Shown: positions 6,178 to 7,976 of the stretch, one piece after another
Numbering within the stretch: position 1 is the first letter of the stretch
Layout of the letters: each line of letters opens with the position of its first letter
Source: JAXGPP01 sp964436865
Lineage (GTDB): Bacteria > Planctomycetota > Planctomycetia > Pirellulales > Thermoguttaceae
Assembly: GCA_964436865.1 (NCBI GenBank)
Contig: CAYTFK010000318.1
Location: forward strand, 1-7,976
Direction: 5' to 3'
Length of the DNA: 7,976 bases
The notes under the pieces: generated by a model
What the model saw: only the letters and a program-made list of their open reading frames with translations
Databases searched by the model: none
What the model was told of the DNA's origin: nothing
Made by a program: the position numbers and the translations under genes

Positions 6178-7067
6178 CAGGCACCTCCTTTCGAAAGGAC
6201 CCTGGAAGAACGGGAAGAACACTGCTCGAGTACGAGATGGGCCAGCCGCTCGTCGCCCAGCGCGAGCAGTTCGCGGCCGCAGGCGCCGACCGCGGCGCCG
6301 ATGGCTTCGAGCGCCGCGTCGAGCCAGACGCCCGGTACAGTCGCGGCGCCGAGCGACACCTCGGCGACCAGCAACAAGCTGCCCGGCGTGAAAGCGAAGC
6401 GGGCCAGGTGGAGGCGATCGTTGGCTGCCTGGGCCACCGCGATTGCGGCCGCCTGGCAGCGATCGGACCAATCGGCCAGATCGGCCAATTCGGTCCACAC
6501 CCGCGTCCCGTGGCGGTCGCCAGCGATGAAAATGTGGCGAAAGAGTCCGGGAACGGCTTGGGTGACGCGGACCCGCTGCCCGTCGTCGTCAACGGCCGCC
6601 ACCCACTGCCGGGCCTCAAGGGCCCGGACGATCGACTCCGCCGGGACCGGAACGAAGTCCGCGCGTTTGAACTCGTGGGGCGCGAGGACGGCGGCGATGT
6701 CCTCGGCCCAAGTCTCCAGCGGCGTCCGTCCGCTGGACGTGAAATCGGGCGGGTCGTCGGCGGCCAGGATGTCGAGCGGGACGTCCAACCGCAGACTGAC
6801 CATGCCGCAACGGGCGGCATACTTCGCGGGGCCGGAGAGGTTGGCATTCGCGCGGAGCACGGCGGCGGGGGCGACCGCGGGAACGCCGTCGCCGGTTGCC
6901 ACAAACTGCATCCAGCCTGTCGTGCGAAGATGGCCGCGAAGCACGATGGTTCCGTCGGCGGCCGGCAGCGAGAACTCGAACGGATCGGCTGCTGCGATTG
7001 ACCAGCCGGCCTTGGCCATGGGGTCACCAAGGGGAAGCCGGCGGTCGCATTGAACGCTGGTAATCAT
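6177..7067 (-). CDS. Unrecognised 296-residue protein between E2 and ubiquitin-like genes
   Basis: I do not recognise this protein with confidence. It starts MITSVQCDRRLP at an ATG that overlaps the E2 stop (ATGA), and its TGA shares one base with the ubiquitin-like gene start (TGATG), so it is tightly coupled to both. There is no signal peptide, membrane segment or zinc-ribbon cysteine cluster. The sequence looks like two related alpha/beta halves. Each has a segment resembling N-x-x-L...(6-10)...L-x-x-x-V-P/L followed by a long amphipathic helix: about residues 75-145 (RANANLSGPAKY ... VSLRLDVPLD ... LETWAEDIAAVL) and about 210-275 (NDRLHLARFAF ... LLLVAEVSL ... ALEAIGAAVG). That layout faintly recalls YbjN or type III secretion chaperone-like folds, which bind other proteins. 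This is a low-confidence inference. A role as adaptor, scaffold or E3-like partner would fit its position, but nothing in the sequence proves it. Confidence 0.8.
   Translation of the reverse strand: MITSVQCDRRLPLGDPMAKAGWSIAAADPFEFSLPAADGTIVLRGHLRTTGWMQFVATGDGVPAVAPAAVLRANANLSGPAKYAARCGMVSLRLDVPLDILAADDPPDFTSSGRTPLETWAEDIAAVLAPHEFKRADFVPVPAESIVRALEARQWVAAVDDDGQRVRVTQAVPGLFRHIFIAGDRHGTRVWTELADLADWSDRCQAAAIAVAQAANDRLHLARFAFTPGSLLLVAEVSLGAATVPGVWLDAALEAIGAAVGACGRELLALGDERLAHLVLEQCSSRSSRVLSKGGA
6182..6191 (-). promoter_or_regulatory. Strong ribosome binding site of the ubiquitin-like gene
   Basis: The minus strand reads AAAGGAGGTG, a near-full complement to the 16S rRNA 3' end. The GGAGG core lies 6 bases before the ATG at 6177. 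It decides that start over the much longer open frame that runs upstream, and it is the most complete site in the cluster. Confidence 0.8.
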
Positions 7068-7615
7068 GACGTTTTCTCCAGTGGTTTCAGGTCGCTCCGC
7101 TCCAGCAGCCCTCGCCGGGTGAGCGGGAATTGGGTAGCCCCATGTTCTCGGACGTATTGAGCGGCGGCCGAATTGAGCCCCTGCCAGTCGACGGTGTTGA
7201 CCAGCCGCATGTTGAACACCAGAGCGGCCCAGACGGTATGGAGTATCTGTTCCATCGATATGCCGGGCATGGGATGGCCCAGGCAGAGACCGCCCGAGAC
7301 CGGGTGGACGTTGGGGTGAAATATCCATCTCGGCTCAAGCACGGTGACGATTTCCCATGGCACGGGGGCGGCGGCCAGGAACTCGCGGTGATAGCGGATG
7401 CCGGTAACCACGGGTCCTTCCAGACGAACTGCCTGGCCGGGGGGGCGGACGAGCGTCTTGACGGAGAACTCGACCAGCCAGCGGATCTCGTATTCCCAGT
7501 CGCTGACACCGCGCACTCGCATCACCTCGCTGCGGGCGGCGAAATCCTCGACGGCCGACTGAAGACTGTGCTTGCGGCTCTTCCAGATGCGGTCGTTGTC
7601 TGAGAGCGTGCTCAT
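7064..7615 (-). CDS. E2-like ubiquitin-conjugating (UBC-fold) protein
   Basis: The protein has 183 residues and is the first gene of the cluster. Residues 100-102 are His-Pro-Asn, followed nine residues after the Asn by Cys111 in GGLCLGH. This is the HPN...G-x-[IL]-C-L signature of E2 enzymes (HPN and active-site Cys are family knowledge). The region before it (about 40-98, WEYEIRW ... PWEIVTVLEPRWIF) fits the E2 beta-meander, and the helix after the Cys (QILHTVWAALVFN) fits the usual post-catalytic helix. The expected role is to accept a ubiquitin-like protein as a thioester from the ThiF/E1 protein and transfer it to targets or lipids. I chose the ATG at 7615 because AGGAGA sits 7 bases upstream; the open frame continues to 7693 without a comparable site. 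Its stop overlaps the next start as ATGA. I see no RING-type E3 in the window. The family call is fairly secure; activity is inferred. Confidence 0.82.
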   Translation of the reverse strand: MSTLSDNDRIWKSRKHSLQSAVEDFAARSEVMRVRGVSDWEYEIRWLVEFSVKTLVRPPGQAVRLEGPVVTGIRYHREFLAAAPVPWEIVTVLEPRWIFHPNVHPVSGGLCLGHPMPGISMEQILHTVWAALVFNMRLVNTVDWQGLNSAAAQYVREHGATQFPLTRRGLLERSDLKPLEKTS

Positions 7616-7735
7616 GGCGATTTCTCCTAGGGGGTGTGTTGTTGAAGTGGGTTGTGCCAGCAATCGGCCGCGCAAACAAAAAGGGCGAGGCACTCGAAGG
7701 CTGCGCCTGGCTGAACCGGCTTACGGGCAGTGATA

Positions 7736-7762
7736 GTCGTTCGCCACAATGAGGCGACCGAC
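7736..7762. other. Imperfect hairpin in the upstream region
   Basis: The arms GTCGTTCGCC and GGCGACCGAC pair with one mismatch over 10 positions, around a 7-base loop (ACAATGA). It lies about 120 bases before the first start codon. It could be an operator-like dyad, a leader RNA stem or the terminator of something upstream without a T-run. Nothing visible decides between these. Confidence 0.5.
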
Positions 7763-7806
7763 ACTGGAACCGTGATGGGTTCAGCCGTGGCACGCGGCCT
7801 TGGAGC

Positions 7807-7827
7807 GTCTCGCCCTGTGAGGCGCCG
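7807..7827. repeat. Copy 1 of an imperfect direct repeat
   Basis: This 21-base unit matches 7925-7945 at 18 positions. It contains CTCGC-CCT-GTGAG, a short stem that pairs fully only if one G-U pair is allowed. Confidence 0.6.
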
Positions 7828-7924
7828 ACTGCTCGACACGCGGCTTAATGTTGGCTAAGATCAGGGCGGTTGGCCCTGGATTGGTTTCTCCTGTTTGGGC
7901 TCGGAGTGAGTGTGGGCTGCCGCC

Positions 7925-7945
7925 GACTCGCCCAGCGAGGCGCCG
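7925..7945. repeat. Copy 2 of an imperfect direct repeat
   Basis: This is the second copy, 118 bases from the first. It contains CTCGC-CCA-GCGAG, the same short stem with full Watson-Crick pairing. One difference between the copies changes G-C to G-U and leaves the stem intact. The copy is followed by GCCGGCGGGG, a 10-mer also found inside both GC-rich hairpins. Confidence 0.6.
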
Positions 7946-7976
7946 CCGGCGGGGTTTATCTCATGCGACCAGGCTC

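Larger units (their letters stand above)
7616..7976. other. Non-coding leader/upstream region of the cluster
   Basis: This 361-base stretch lies before the first gene. I see no convincing coding sequence: short minus-strand frames exist but lack good ribosome binding sites and recognisable protein. It must hold the promoter if the E2 gene is the first of its transcript, but no clear -35/-10 pair stands out. It contains an imperfect hairpin (7736-7762), a 9-bp inverted repeat (7709-7717 and 7778-7786) and a pair of 21-base near-identical repeats (7807-7827 and 7925-7945). Confidence 0.55.

Noticed and set aside
4566..7053. Two long plus-strand open frames (4566-5816 and 5788-7053)
   Set aside because: They are shadows of the JAMM, Ubl and unknown genes. 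The products are Arg/Ser/Ala-rich and without motifs.
7630..7670. TGGCAC on the minus strand as a sigma-54 promoter -24 element
   Set aside because: The required TTGC-like -12 element is absent at the proper spacing.
7627..7839. Minus-strand open frame of 70 codons upstream of the E2 gene
   Set aside because: It has a GTG start, no clear ribosome binding site and no recognisable sequence, and it overlaps other equally poor frames.
1..7976. CRISPR arrays, tRNA or rRNA genes, insertion sequences
   Set aside because: I saw no regularly spaced repeats, no transposase-like protein, and no RNA gene signatures on either strand.

Overview
The window carries one minus-strand gene cluster that encodes a bacterial ubiquitin-like conjugation and deconjugation system, together with an AAA+ ATPase of proteasomal (ARC/Mpa-like) type. 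The sequence is GC-rich, with strong GGAGG-type ribosome binding sites and genes that overlap by ATGA. I see no rRNA, tRNA or taxonomic marker gene. A GC-rich bacterium, perhaps a planctomycete, is a guess from style and from the presence of such an operon, not a demonstration.

Transcription runs from high to low coordinates. Bases 7616-7976 are non-coding as far as I can see and hold a repeat pair and an imperfect hairpin. The genes then follow in this order: (1) an E2-like protein with HPN and an active-site Cys (7064-7615); (2) an unrecognised 296-residue protein (6177-7067); (3) a 96-residue ubiquitin-like protein ending in Gly-Gly (5887-6177); (4) a JAMM/MPN metalloprotease with a cysteine-bearing insertion (4737-5789); (5) the AAA+ ATPase (2992-4710); (6) a second ThiS/MoaD-like beta-grasp protein with Gly-Gly followed by three residues (2607-2939); (7) a possible second, divergent E2-like protein (1771-2610); (8) a second JAMM protein (857-1636); (9) a ThiF/E1-type adenylating enzyme (54-860); (10) the first 12 codons of a further gene (1-36). 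Most junctions are overlaps or short gaps. The two longest gaps both precede a JAMM gene, and each contains a GC-rich hairpin with the same GGCGGGGC core.

Inferred working model: the E1 adenylates the C-terminal glycine of one or both ubiquitin-like proteins. The E2 (and possibly the second E2-like protein) carries the thioester and passes it to targets. The JAMM proteins trim the precursor tail or remove the modifier. The ATPase unfolds tagged proteins, perhaps for a protease encoded elsewhere. The last four complete genes (Ubl, B-like, JAMM, ThiF) recall the content of PRTRC cassettes, so the cluster looks like two ubiquitin-like modules brought together around an unfoldase. Only the family assignments rest on visible motifs. 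The flow of modifier between the parts is inference.
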